DNA of 43,093 nt from an uncultured Clostridia bacterium (GTDB taxonomy: Bacteria > Bacillota > Clostridia > TANB77 > CAG-508), in the NCBI GenBank assembly GCA_944387525.1, contig CALXFF010000013.1, forward strand, positions 1 to 43,093. Direction: 5' to 3'. Shown in pieces: positions 1 to 9,500 of the stretch. How positions within the stretch are numbered: the stretch's first letter is position 1; each line of letters begins with the position of its first letter. Under the pieces are notes generated by a model. The model saw nothing but the letters and a program-made list of their open reading frames with translations. It made no database searches and had not been told where the DNA came from. The position numbers and the translations under genes were made by a program.

Positions 1-70
1 TTTTTTATACTTGAAAATTGTACATAGGTAGGGAGTACATAACAGAAAAAACATATAAATACATGTAAGG

Positions 71-112
71 GCGACTGAAGGCACAAGATGTTAATCTTGT
101 GTCTTCTGTCGC
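71..112. repeat. Long hairpin upstream of the first gene
   Basis: Arms 71-89 and 94-112 pair over 19 positions with one T-T mismatch and one G-T wobble around the loop GTTA. It is much more GC-rich than its surroundings. No T-tract follows (ATAAAAGT), so it is a poor intrinsic terminator. It could be a leader structure for the gene at 168, or a DNA hairpin of a mobile element. The pairing is seen directly; the role is unknown. Confidence 0.6.
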
Positions 113-167
113 ATAAAAGTAAGTTGGAAGATAGGTGGAAATGTAAAAAAGGTAGGAGGTGATTTAA

Positions 168-1112
168 GTGGAAAAAGAAAAGAGGATATGTTTAAGAAGT
201 AGAGATTTTAATTTTATAATGTATTTATCTGAATATGGAATTATAACAAATGAAAATGTTAAATTATTTTATGATTCAAAATATTATTATAAAAACAGAT
301 TAGCAAGTTTAGCAAAAGGTGAGTTTATTGAACGAGTATATGGAAAAGTTGTATTAGGTAGAAAAGGAAAAAGCTATTTAAATAAAATAGGATTAGGTTA
401 TAGAAATATAAATAGAAATGAAACATATAAAAAGAGAATGGAAAGAATTAGTGATGTATCTTGTAAGGTACAATTAGCTGGATGGTTCTTTGAGCCAAGC
501 TGGAGGTGTAGTGTAAATACATATACCAAAAGAGGTAATAGATTTATAGGTGTCATGTCAAGAGAAAAAAGACATTGGGGAGAAAGTGATGAAGATTATT
601 ATAATAGGTCTTACATAGTTTATTTTCTACATAGAGAAATTACACCAAGAGAATTAAAGTACATAGATAAAGAATTAGATAGAAATAAAAATAATTTTAG
701 AGGTGCAATTATATTTATAGAAGATGAAGGGCTCCTAAACCATCCAAAATTTATAAATCTAAGTTATAGCCAGAATTATACAATTTTATACAAAAAAGAA
801 ATATGGGATATATTCAAAAAAATTCTAGATGAAGATTATATGAAGAATAGAATAATTGATATATTTGAAAAAGAAATTTATAGAGTAAAAGGATACATAT
901 ATGAAATATATTGCAAAAAGGAAGAAGAGCTATATACATATATTTTTCCAATGCCTTTTTCTGATTTTAGTATTATGGATTGGATTAATGATATGGTAGA
1001 TAGTAATTTTTTTAGCAATACTAGATTTAAAGTTGTTTGTAATGATTATTGTTTAAAAGAAGTTAGAGATTTTTTGAAAGATGAGGTTGAGGTAGTCTGC
1101 ATCACAGAATAA
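168..1112 (+). CDS. Replication-relaxation-like winged-helix protein
   Basis: This 314-aa protein starts at GTG 168 behind a strong AGGAGGTGA site (154-162). Its first 75 residues read as a winged-helix DNA-binding domain (RSRDFNFIMYLSEYGIIT, then a basic wing around GRKGKSYLNKIG). That layout resembles the replication-relaxation family found on plasmids and integrative elements. The remainder is charged and aromatic, with no catalytic motif I recognise. It precedes a new promoter at 1172 and so is probably not co-transcribed with the restriction genes. The family call rests on the N-terminal pattern only. The gene fits a mobile-element context but could be another MarR-like regulator. Confidence 0.5.
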   Translation: MEKEKRICLRSRDFNFIMYLSEYGIITNENVKLFYDSKYYYKNRLASLAKGEFIERVYGKVVLGRKGKSYLNKIGLGYRNINRNETYKKRMERISDVSCKVQLAGWFFEPSWRCSVNTYTKRGNRFIGVMSREKRHWGESDEDYYNRSYIVYFLHREITPRELKYIDKELDRNKNNFRGAIIFIEDEGLLNHPKFINLSYSQNYTILYKKEIWDIFKKILDEDYMKNRIIDIFEKEIYRVKGYIYEIYCKKEEELYTYIFPMPFSDFSIMDWINDMVDSNFFSNTRFKVVCNDYCLKEVRDFLKDEVEVVCITE

Positions 1113-1171
1113 TAGAATTATAGAAAAACTGTTATAATAGATTTATAACAAAAAATATTTTTTTAAAAGTA

Positions 1172-1200
1172 TTGACATTGCAAAAATAAAATGTTACAAT
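1172..1200 (+). promoter_or_regulatory. Consensus sigma-A promoter for the restriction cluster
   Basis: TTGACA at 1172-1177, a 17-base spacer and TACAAT at 1195-1200 make a near-perfect vegetative promoter. The predicted start is near 1207, giving a leader of about 145 bases before the ATG at 1353. The leader contains the two hairpins annotated next. Confidence 0.8.
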
Positions 1201-1217
1201 CTGTTTGGAACAGAAAA

Positions 1218-1328
1218 AAGTCCATAACAAATGCAGTTGTTACGGACTTAAGACATAATATATAAGCCTATAAAAATAATAACATTATTTACAATAAAAA
1301 TCAAGTAATATTATGTCTTTTTGTTCTT
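1218..1328 (+). promoter_or_regulatory. Two-hairpin leader, attenuator-like
   Basis: Hairpin 1 pairs 1218-1230 with 1237-1249 over 13 positions with one A-C mismatch. Hairpin 2 pairs 1250-1261 with 1308-1319 over 12 perfect positions and encloses a smaller AT hairpin near 1276-1289. A T-rich run (TCTTTTTGTTCTT) follows it. The two stems abut exactly. Lying between a strong promoter and the ribosome binding site, this resembles an attenuator, perhaps limiting expression of the restriction genes. No known riboswitch class was recognised, and the control role is inferred. Confidence 0.5.
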
Positions 1329-1352
1329 AATATCAAGAAAAGGAGGATGAAA

Positions 1353-1565
1353 ATGGAACAGTATTACTTGAATAGAAATGCTCAACCAACAGGTGAACAT
1401 GAAGTACATAAAAGTGGTTGTTTTATGATGCCAGAAAAAGAAAACTGCATATATTTAGGATTATTTAATAATGCTATAGAAGCAGTAGAAGCGGCAAGAA
1501 AAATGTATAGTGATGCAATCATTGATGGATGTTATTATTGTTCAGAAGAAGCACATAGAAGATAA
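1353..1565 (+). CDS. Small Cys/His-rich protein linked to restriction loci
   Basis: This 70-aa protein starts at ATG 1353, six bases after AAGGAGG. An earlier in-frame ATG at 1347 overlaps the ribosome binding site and is unlikely to be used. It begins MEQYYLNRNAQ, then has GEHEVHKSGC and ends GCYYCSEEAH. This pattern matches a widespread uncharacterised family of short proteins I have seen beside restriction-modification genes. The conserved Cys and His residues could bind a metal. It sits between the structured leader and an intrinsic terminator, so part of the transcription may stop after it. Its job is unknown. Confidence 0.65.
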   Translation: MEQYYLNRNAQPTGEHEVHKSGCFMMPEKENCIYLGLFNNAIEAVEAARKMYSDAIIDGCYYCSEEAHRR

Positions 1566-1572
1566 AAAATAT

Positions 1573-1612
1573 GCGGGTTAATTTATATCATTATATTTTA
1601 ACCTGCTTTTTT
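1573..1612 (+). terminator. Intrinsic terminator after the 70-aa gene
   Basis: GCGGGTTAA (1573-1581) pairs with TTAACCTGC (1598-1606) with one G-T wobble, and the AT-rich loop can extend the stem. A T-run follows at 1607-1612. It lies ahead of the half-HsdS gene, so the hsd operon probably depends on partial read-through or an unseen promoter. Confidence 0.75.
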
Positions 1613-1627
1613 ACAAAGGAGGCATAA

Positions 1628-2200
1628 ATGTTTTTAGAAGATATTACTAAAATAAATATTGGAATAGTCTTGAGACGAAAAGAAGCCATGTATAAAAGTA
1701 AGGATACCTATGATTATAAGATATTTAATTTAAAAAATTATGAAGAAAAAATTGAATATGAAGATTTTTATAGTGAGGAAAATCTTGATAATTTTATTGC
1801 GAAAAAAGGAGATTTACTATTTAGACTGGCATTTCCAATAAAGATAATTGAAGTAGATGATGAAATTGAAGGTTTGTTAATAAATAGTCAGTATTGCATT
1901 ATAAGAATGTGTGATTTTGATAATTTGACTTATAATATTGATTTTGTAAAATGGTTTTTAGAAAGTAATATGGCCAAAAATCAATTAGAAAAATACTTGA
2001 TAGGAACATCTGTAAAAACAGTTCCAGTTGCTAAATTAAGAAAATTAAAAATTCCTGCAGTTAGTGTAGAAAAGCAAAAAAAGCTATCAAGCTTAATAAA
2101 TAATTGGAATAGGCAAAAAATATTATATACAAAAATAATAACAGAAAAAGATTATTATTATAATGCCATAATAACTAAAATAATAAAAGGAGAAGAATAA
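1628..2200 (+). CDS. hsdS: Half-size type I specificity subunit (single TRD)
   Basis: The protein has 190 residues, about half the usual 380-420 of HsdS. One target-recognition domain covers residues 1-140. It is followed by the conserved-region signature IPAVSVEKQKKLSSLI and a helical tail. The ribosome binding site AAAGGAGG precedes ATG 1628. The stop (2198-2200) is one base from the hsdM start, so the two are translationally coupled. Half-length specificity proteins can dimerise, or can be a spare domain for recombination with a full HsdS. Here a complete HsdS lies downstream at 5303. It could be functional or a truncated duplicate; no frameshift is seen. Confidence 0.75.
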   Translation: MFLEDITKINIGIVLRRKEAMYKSKDTYDYKIFNLKNYEEKIEYEDFYSEENLDNFIAKKGDLLFRLAFPIKIIEVDDEIEGLLINSQYCIIRMCDFDNLTYNIDFVKWFLESNMAKNQLEKYLIGTSVKTVPVAKLRKLKIPAVSVEKQKKLSSLINNWNRQKILYTKIITEKDYYYNAIITKIIKGEE

Positions 2201-2201
2201 A

Positions 2202-3752
2202 ATGAATGAAAAACAATTACAAGATAAAATAAATGGAACAATATGGGCAGCTTGTGATACTTTAAGAAGTAGTATACCAGGAGGAAATTACAAGGATTAT
2301 GCCTTAGTAATGCTATTTGTTAAATATTTAAGTGATACATATAAAGAAGAAAAGGAAAAAGCAAATAAAATGTACAATGGTAATGAACAAATGATAGAAA
2401 GATATCTTTCTAGAAGTAAATTTATATTAAAAGAAGAATGTACATTTGATTATTTATATAATAAAAGAAATGAAGAGAATATAGGTGAAATTATTAATAA
2501 GGCATTAGAAATGATAACAACTTTAAATGGTGTTAAGTTATTAAACTTATTTGCAGGCGTTGATTTTAATAGTGAAGTTGTATTTGGAAAAAAGAAAGAA
2601 AAAAATGCAATATTAAAAACATTATTATCTGATTTCAATAATGATGATATTGATTTAAGACCATCTAAAATAGGAAATTTAGATGTAATAGGAAATGCTT
2701 ATGAATATCTAATTGCAAGATTTGCTGGAGATTCAGGTAAAAAAGGTGGAGAATTTTATACTCCAGCTGAAGTTTCAACATTGCTTGCAAAGTTAGTTGA
2801 ACCAAAAGAAAATGATAGAATATATGATCCAGCATGTGGATCAGGTTCACTATTATTAAAAGCAGCTAAAGAAGTTAAAGATAAAAAGGTAAGTGTGTAT
2901 GGACAAGAAAGCAATAGTTCAACATATAATCTATGTAGAATGAATATGTTTTTACATGGCGTCAATGATGCTCATATTGAATGGGGCGATACTTTAGCTA
3001 ATCCTTTACATTTAGAAAATGATGACTTAATGAAATTTGATGTAATAGTATCTAATCCTCCGTTTTCATTAGACAAATGGGCTAAGGGATTTGAAATAGG
3101 AAACACTGAAACGATAAGAGATGGAAAAAAGAAAGATACATTTAAGATGGAAGCATCAATGGATCCATATAATAGATTTGTTTATGGAGTACCTCCAAAA
3201 AGTATAGGAGATTACGCATTTGTACAGCATATGTTAAAAAGTTTAGCAGATGATGGACGAATGGCAGTAGTTTTACCTCATGGGGCATTATTTAGAGGTG
3301 CATCTGAAGGAAAAATAAGAAAAGGAATATTAGAAGATAATTTAATTGATGCTGTTATTGGTTTACCAGAAAATCTATTTTATGGAGTTTCAATACCAGC
3401 CACAATAGTTGTATTTAAAAAGAATAGAGCTAGAAAAGATGTATTATTTATTGAAGCAAGTCGTGAATATGAAAAAGGTAAAAATCAAAATACATTAACA
3501 GGTGAAAATATTCAAAAGATATTGGATACATATAAAAATTACAAAGAAGTGGAAAAATATTCTCATGTTGCAACTATGGATGAAATTAAAGAAAATGAAT
3601 ACAACTTAAATATAAAAAGATATGTAGATACTTTTGAAGAGGAAGAAGAAATTGACATAGAAGAAACAAAGAAAAACATAGCTAAAATAAATGAAGAACT
3701 TCAAGTATTAGAAAAAGAATTACAAGAATCATTGAAAGAATTAGGATTGTAA
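2202..3752 (+). CDS. hsdM: Type I restriction-modification methyltransferase HsdM
   Basis: HsdM transfers a methyl group from SAM to N6 of adenine in the sequence chosen by HsdS, protecting host DNA. The protein has 516 residues, a normal length. After an N-terminal helical domain (DKINGTIWAACDTLR and on), the SAM-binding motif DPACGSGSLLL lies near residue 209. The catalytic motif SNPPF, an N6-adenine class NPPF, lies near residue 284. The C-terminus (about 475-516) is a charged coiled coil suited to binding HsdS. It sits one base after the half-HsdS and 23 bases before the gene at 3776, inside one operon. Confidence 0.96.
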   Translation: MNEKQLQDKINGTIWAACDTLRSSIPGGNYKDYALVMLFVKYLSDTYKEEKEKANKMYNGNEQMIERYLSRSKFILKEECTFDYLYNKRNEENIGEIINKALEMITTLNGVKLLNLFAGVDFNSEVVFGKKKEKNAILKTLLSDFNNDDIDLRPSKIGNLDVIGNAYEYLIARFAGDSGKKGGEFYTPAEVSTLLAKLVEPKENDRIYDPACGSGSLLLKAAKEVKDKKVSVYGQESNSSTYNLCRMNMFLHGVNDAHIEWGDTLANPLHLENDDLMKFDVIVSNPPFSLDKWAKGFEIGNTETIRDGKKKDTFKMEASMDPYNRFVYGVPPKSIGDYAFVQHMLKSLADDGRMAVVLPHGALFRGASEGKIRKGILEDNLIDAVIGLPENLFYGVSIPATIVVFKKNRARKDVLFIEASREYEKGKNQNTLTGENIQKILDTYKNYKEVEKYSHVATMDEIKENEYNLNIKRYVDTFEEEEEIDIEETKKNIAKINEELQVLEKELQESLKELGL

Positions 3753-3775
3753 AATTTAGAAAATGGAGTAAAGAA

Positions 3776-5290
3776 ATGTATAAATTATTCTCAGAAAAAT
3801 TTAATATTAGCCATGAAGTAGTAGAAAAATATGGAGCAGTAGATATATCATTAGTTTGCGATATTCCTTTATTTATAGATCCATTATTAATATTTAATAG
3901 CAATAAACTTGAATATAAAAAATTACATCAAAATATAATTAAATATTTTCATTTTTTAGCTATTAAAGCTCAAAATAAATTGAACGACTCAGAAATAAAG
4001 ACATGGTTTACTTTTAAAGAGGTTTGTAATAATTGGTTAGGATATTCTTTAGAAGGAAATAAAGGCTCAGCATTAAATATGGAATTTGCTAAAATATTAT
4101 ATAAAAATATTAGTTTTGTACTTAATAATAATAATATTTCTAAGGGACAGCATGCTGAAAAAATAATGTTACTTTATGATAAAAGTGGAAAAGATAAAAT
4201 TAGTGATATGACAGTTAATTTAATAAAAGAATATTTATGTACATATACTGAAAAATTTGCACGAAAATATTTGAAAGAAAGTAAAAACTGTAAAATCATA
4301 CGAGTTGATAAAGTAGGATTTAATTATTTAACTGAAAGTTTTTATTCAAAAGATTATTATTTACCATATATACATGATAAAAACGGAAAAGAGGAGTTTA
4401 TTATATTAACTCCCAAAGACATTTTAAGAGAAGATGAACCATCTATTAATAAAAAAGACTTTTTGGATAAGATAGATAAAGTTTTGAATTCAATAGATAA
4501 TGATATTCTAAGATCTCAAGTTGATAATTATATACAAAAAGCAATTGCAGAATATGAAAATGAAATGAATAAGTCTGGAAGAAAAATAAAAAGTGGAACT
4601 GAAAAAAAGATAAAAGAAGATAAATATTTGGAAATGGCAAAAGAAAACCCTATTTTATATGATTATTATATTAAAATAAAAGAAGATGAAAAAAGTGAGA
4701 TACAAAAAGAATGTTCAAACGAAGTAAATGAACAATTAAATAAATTTGTAGAAAATGTAAACATATTTTGTGATGTTGTAAAAGAAAATGGATACAAAGT
4801 TGACAAAAAGCTTACAGCTAAAGATGAAACTAGAGAAAGAGTAAAATTTTTCAAACATGTAATAGAAGACTGTGATTTATATAAAAATATGTATGTTAAT
4901 GGTAAAAGAATATCTACAGAAGATGATTTAAATAGAATGTTTAGACTTGTGTGGATGGGAACAGATTTTAAAGATTCGTACGAAGCAAATAGTGGTAGAG
5001 GAGAAGCAGATGTTGTAATATCAAAGGGACAGAATAATCAGTGCATAGCAGAATTTAAACTAGCGAAGAATAGAAATGGATTAACTAAAGTATTTAAACA
5101 AGCTGATATATACTGTAAAGCTAATAGATGTACTGAAAAAATCATTGTTATATTTTATTTTGATGAGAAGGAATATAACAATGTACAAAAATGGATAAAT
5201 GATAATAACCTTGTGAATTTAATTGATAAGGATATTATTTTAATAGATTGTAGAAATGATAACAAACCATCAGGTTCAAAAATAAATTAG
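3776..5290 (+). CDS. Unassigned protein with PD-(D/E)XK-like C-terminus
   Basis: This 504-aa protein lies between hsdM and hsdS with short gaps (23 and 12 bases) and an upstream GGAG site. Near residues 406-430 it reads GRGEADVVISKG, then IAEFKLAKN. This acidic-D, then E-x-K on neighbouring strands is the pattern of PD-(D/E)XK nucleases. The middle (about 250-340) is strongly charged and helical, probably a coiled coil. The N-terminus contains an FIDPLLIF segment and has no motif I recognise. It is not a standard type I subunit. It may be an accessory nuclease or a separate defence effector carried by the operon. The nuclease fold is inferred from one motif pair. Confidence 0.5.
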   Translation: MYKLFSEKFNISHEVVEKYGAVDISLVCDIPLFIDPLLIFNSNKLEYKKLHQNIIKYFHFLAIKAQNKLNDSEIKTWFTFKEVCNNWLGYSLEGNKGSALNMEFAKILYKNISFVLNNNNISKGQHAEKIMLLYDKSGKDKISDMTVNLIKEYLCTYTEKFARKYLKESKNCKIIRVDKVGFNYLTESFYSKDYYLPYIHDKNGKEEFIILTPKDILREDEPSINKKDFLDKIDKVLNSIDNDILRSQVDNYIQKAIAEYENEMNKSGRKIKSGTEKKIKEDKYLEMAKENPILYDYYIKIKEDEKSEIQKECSNEVNEQLNKFVENVNIFCDVVKENGYKVDKKLTAKDETRERVKFFKHVIEDCDLYKNMYVNGKRISTEDDLNRMFRLVWMGTDFKDSYEANSGRGEADVVISKGQNNQCIAEFKLAKNRNGLTKVFKQADIYCKANRCTEKIIVIFYFDEKEYNNVQKWINDNNLVNLIDKDIILIDCRNDNKPSGSKIN

Positions 5291-5302
5291 GAGAAGTAAA
5301 AA

Positions 5303-6481
5303 ATGGAAAGTTGGAAAAAGTTAAAATTAGGGGATTTATTTGAAAGGGTAACGAGAAAAAATACAAATTTGGAAAGTAATAATGTACTAACAATTTCAGC
5401 ACAATATGGATTAATAAATCAGGAGGAATTCTTTAATAAATCTGTGGCAGGTAAAAATTTGAAAAATTATTATTTACTAAAAAAAGGAGAATTTGCTTAT
5501 AACAAAAGCTATTCTACTGGATATCCAATGGGAGCAACAAAAATGTTAGAAAAATATGATGAGGGTGTTGTATCAACCTTATACATATGTTTCAGAAGTA
5601 AATCAGATTTAGTAAATAAGGAATATTTTAAATATTATTTTGAAAGCAAACAATATTATGATGAACTATCAAAGATAGCACAAGAAGGTGCTAGAAATCA
5701 TGGATTATTAAATATAAGCGTTGATGATTTTTTTGATATACAAGTAATCTTACCGCCAATAAACGAACAAGAAAAAATAGTAAAATTAATTGAAAAAGTT
5801 GATTTAATCAAAAAAAGTGTAAATAAAGAGATAGAAAAAATAGAAAAGGTAAAAGGATATTATCTTAATAAGATTTTTAGTCTGGAAGCCAAAAATATAA
5901 AAAAAATAGAAGATATTGCTAGTATTTATATTGGTTTGACGTATACACCAACATATACCAAAGCAGGTATTCCTTTTATATCATGTAAGAATCTAAAAAA
6001 TGGAAAAATAGATTGGAGTGATTATAATTATATTAGTGAAAAAGAGTTTCAGATGATTACTGATAATGCCAAACCACAAAAAGGTGATATATTATTTGGA
6101 AGAGTAGGAACGCTAGGAAAACCAGTAATCCTAGAAGAAAATAAAAAAATATGCATATTCGTAAGTGTTGGATATATTAGAATAAAAGATCAAAGTAAAT
6201 GTTTAAATGAATTTCTTGCTCAATGGATGAATTCTAGTAATTTTAAAAAAATATTGGAAAAAAAAATAGCAGGTTCTTCACAAAAAAATTTAAATACAGG
6301 ATGGTTGAAAAAGTTTGAAATTAATCTTCCTACAATGGAAGAACAAGTTAAATGGAGTAAGTTATTGAAAATATATGATAATTATATTAATAATTTGGAG
6401 AAAAAGGAAAAAGAATATAATAATATAAGAAAATGTTTAATGCAAAAATTATTAACTGGAAAAATTAGAGTAAAAATATAA
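5303..6481 (+). CDS. hsdS: Type I specificity subunit HsdS (two TRDs)
   Basis: HsdS sets the DNA target of the HsdM2S and HsdR2M2S complexes. At 392 residues this is full length. The first target-recognition domain (1-148) ends with the conserved region LPPINEQEKIVKLIEKV. The second (about 195-338) ends with LPTMEEQVKWSKLL. Each conserved region is followed by a helix that spaces the two half-sites. The site TAGGAGAAG precedes ATG 5303. The second domain has the usual start IEDIASIYIGLTYTP. It belongs to the same operon as hsdM and hsdR. Confidence 0.93.
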   Translation: MESWKKLKLGDLFERVTRKNTNLESNNVLTISAQYGLINQEEFFNKSVAGKNLKNYYLLKKGEFAYNKSYSTGYPMGATKMLEKYDEGVVSTLYICFRSKSDLVNKEYFKYYFESKQYYDELSKIAQEGARNHGLLNISVDDFFDIQVILPPINEQEKIVKLIEKVDLIKKSVNKEIEKIEKVKGYYLNKIFSLEAKNIKKIEDIASIYIGLTYTPTYTKAGIPFISCKNLKNGKIDWSDYNYISEKEFQMITDNAKPQKGDILFGRVGTLGKPVILEENKKICIFVSVGYIRIKDQSKCLNEFLAQWMNSSNFKKILEKKIAGSSQKNLNTGWLKKFEINLPTMEEQVKWSKLLKIYDNYINNLEKKEKEYNNIRKCLMQKLLTGKIRVKI

Positions 6482-6505
6482 ATTTAATTTATGGGGGCAA
6501 ATTAA

Positions 6506-9500
6506 ATGGAAGAAAAAATACCAGTAGCCAATGAAATGTCTACAAGTCAAAGACCAGCTATAGAAGTATTACAAAAATTAGGATATAAATACATATCTGA
6601 AGAGGAAAATAAAAAATTAAGAAACTATATTCTAACAGATGTAATATTTAAGGATATATTAGCTAAAAAATTAAATGAAATAAATAGTTATGAATATAAA
6701 GGAGAAGAATATAAGTTTTCAGCAAGTACAATAGGACAAGCTATTAAAGATTTAAATGAAGATTTAGTAACTGGACTTATTAGTACAAATGAAAAAATAT
6801 ATGATTTATTAACATTGGGAAAATCTTATCAAGAGAACATGGTAGATGGTACTAAAAGATCTTTTGATATAAAATATATAGACTTTGAACATCCTGAAAA
6901 TAATGATTTTTATGTTACAGAAGAATTTTCAGTGTTAAGAATGAATGGTAAAGATTATGCAAGACCAGACATTGTATTATTTGTAAATGGAATACCATTA
7001 GCAGTAATAGAATGTAAAGATGCAACAGTACCAATAATTCAGGCTATTTCTCAAAATATAAGAAATCAAAAGCCAGATTATATTCCACAACTATTTAAAT
7101 TTATACAAATAGTTATGGCAGCTAATAAAAACGAAACGAAATATGCTACTTGTGGTACACCAGATAAATTTTGGTCAACATGGAATGAACAATATGTTGA
7201 AAAACAAAATGAATTAATAGATAAAACTGTAATTGGTAGACAAGTAACCAAACAAGATAGAGATATAATTTCACTATTTGAAAAGGAAAGATTTTTAGAA
7301 TTAATAAAAGATTTTATAATATTTGAAGCAGGAACAAAGAAAATATGTAGATATCAACAATATTTTGCAGTAAAAGCAATGTTAGAAAGAATAAAAAATG
7401 ATAAAAAAGGAGGAGTTGTTTGGCATACACAGGGTTCTGGAAAATCAATAACAATGGTTTATATAACTAAAAAATTAATGGAAGATAAAGAAATACAAAA
7501 TCCACAAGTAGTTATAGTAACAGATAGGGTAGATTTAGATAAACAAATTCATAAAACATTTAATAGAATTGGAGTAGAAGCAGCAAGAGCAACAACAGGG
7601 AACAATTTAACAGAACTAATCAAAAATGAAAAAATAAGAGTTATAACAACAGTTGTAAATAAGTTTGAAACAGTAGTAAAATCAGGAGTTTCAGTAGATG
7701 CACCAAATACATTTATTTTAGTTGATGAAGGACATAGAACTCAATATGGTGAAATAAATAGAAGAATGCAAGAAGTATTCAAAGGTGCAATATATATTTC
7801 TTTTACAGGAACACCAATTATGAAAAGAGATAGAAATATATTTGATAAATTTGGAGGATTAATACATAAATATTCTTTGGATGATGCATTAAAAGACAAA
7901 GCTATAGTGCCATTGATATATGAAGGAAAAATGGTTGACCAAGAAGTTTCAAAAGAAGCTATTGATATGAGACTAGATATGTTAACAAGAAATCTCACAG
8001 AAGAACAAAAAACAGATGTAATGAAAAAATGGAGTAGATTTGAAAAGGTTGCTTCATCTGAACAAAGATTAGAATTAATTGCATGGGATATAGCTAAAAA
8101 TTATAATGAAACATTAAAAGGAACAGGTTTTAATGCAATGCTTGCATGTAACAAAAAAATAGAGGCAGTAAAATATTATAATATTTTTAGAGATGAATTT
8201 CCTGAATTAGAAGTTGCAGTTGTAATATCTCCACCTGATATGCGAGAAGGAGAAGGAAGTATTGATGAAGATACTAATGACATTGTAAAGAAATTTTATA
8301 TTAATGCTCTTTCAAATTATAAAAATGAAGAAGAATATGAGGAAACTATAAAATCTAAATTTATAAACGGAGATATAGATATACTTATTGTTGTAGATAA
8401 ACTACTTACTGGATTTGATGCACCAAAAGCTTCAACATTATATTTAGATAAACAAATAAAAGAACATAATTTATTACAAGCTATAGCAAGAGTAAACAGA
8501 CTTTGTGATGGAAAAGATTATGGTTATATAGTTGATTATAGAGGACTATTAGGAGAATTAGATAAAGCATTAACAATGTATCAAGAAGCAGGACTAGAAG
8601 AATTTAATGAAGAAGATATTAAATCATCTGTTTATTATATTGATACAGAAATAAACAATATGTTTGAAGCCTATGAAAAACTTAAAGAGATATTTAAAGA
8701 TATAAAAAATAAAAATGATTTAGAAGAATATGAAGTGCTTCTAGAAGATGAAAAAATAAGAAAGGAATTTTATGATAAACTATGTAAATTTGGAAGTATG
8801 TTAGGAATAATTTTACCAAGTGACCAAGCATATTACAAAGTTGGAAAAGAAAAAATAAGTGCATTAAGAAAAGCATTAGCATTTTACCAAAAATTAAGAG
8901 CAACAGTAAAGTTAAGATACTCTGAAACTATAGATCATAAAGAATATGAAGCCAAAATGCAAAAGTTATTAGACAATTATGTAGTTGCAAAAGAAATGAT
9001 GAGAATAACAGAACCAGTAGATATAACAGATGCAGAAAATTTTGATAAAGAATTAGAAAAAATGGGAACAGATAGAGGAAAAGCAGATACTATTAGAACA
9101 AGGTTAACAAGAACTATAAGTGAAAAATCAAAAGAAGATCCAGCTTATTATAAGAAATTTTCTACAAGAATTGAAGAAACTATTGAAGCATATAGAAATA
9201 GAAGAATTACAGATAGTGAGTATTTACAGAAGATGCAAGACATCAAAGAAGACTTTAGAAAAGGAAACTCTGGAATTGTTTACCCATCTAATATAACAAC
9301 AGAAAATTCGAGAGCCTTTTATGGAGTAATATATGATAAATTAATTCCAATAATGAAAGAAAATGCTAATATAGAAGAAATTGGAGAAATTGCATTAACT
9401 ATTCAAAGAGAGATTGAAAGTAAAATAAAAAGAGATTGGCATTATAATACAGATATTCATAATGAAATTGCACAAGCAATAGACGATACAATATTTATGT

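Noticed and set aside
3776..5290. Shedu-type defence protein
   Set aside because: The C-terminal E-x-K pattern is shared by many nuclease families, and I could not see a specific SduA signature.
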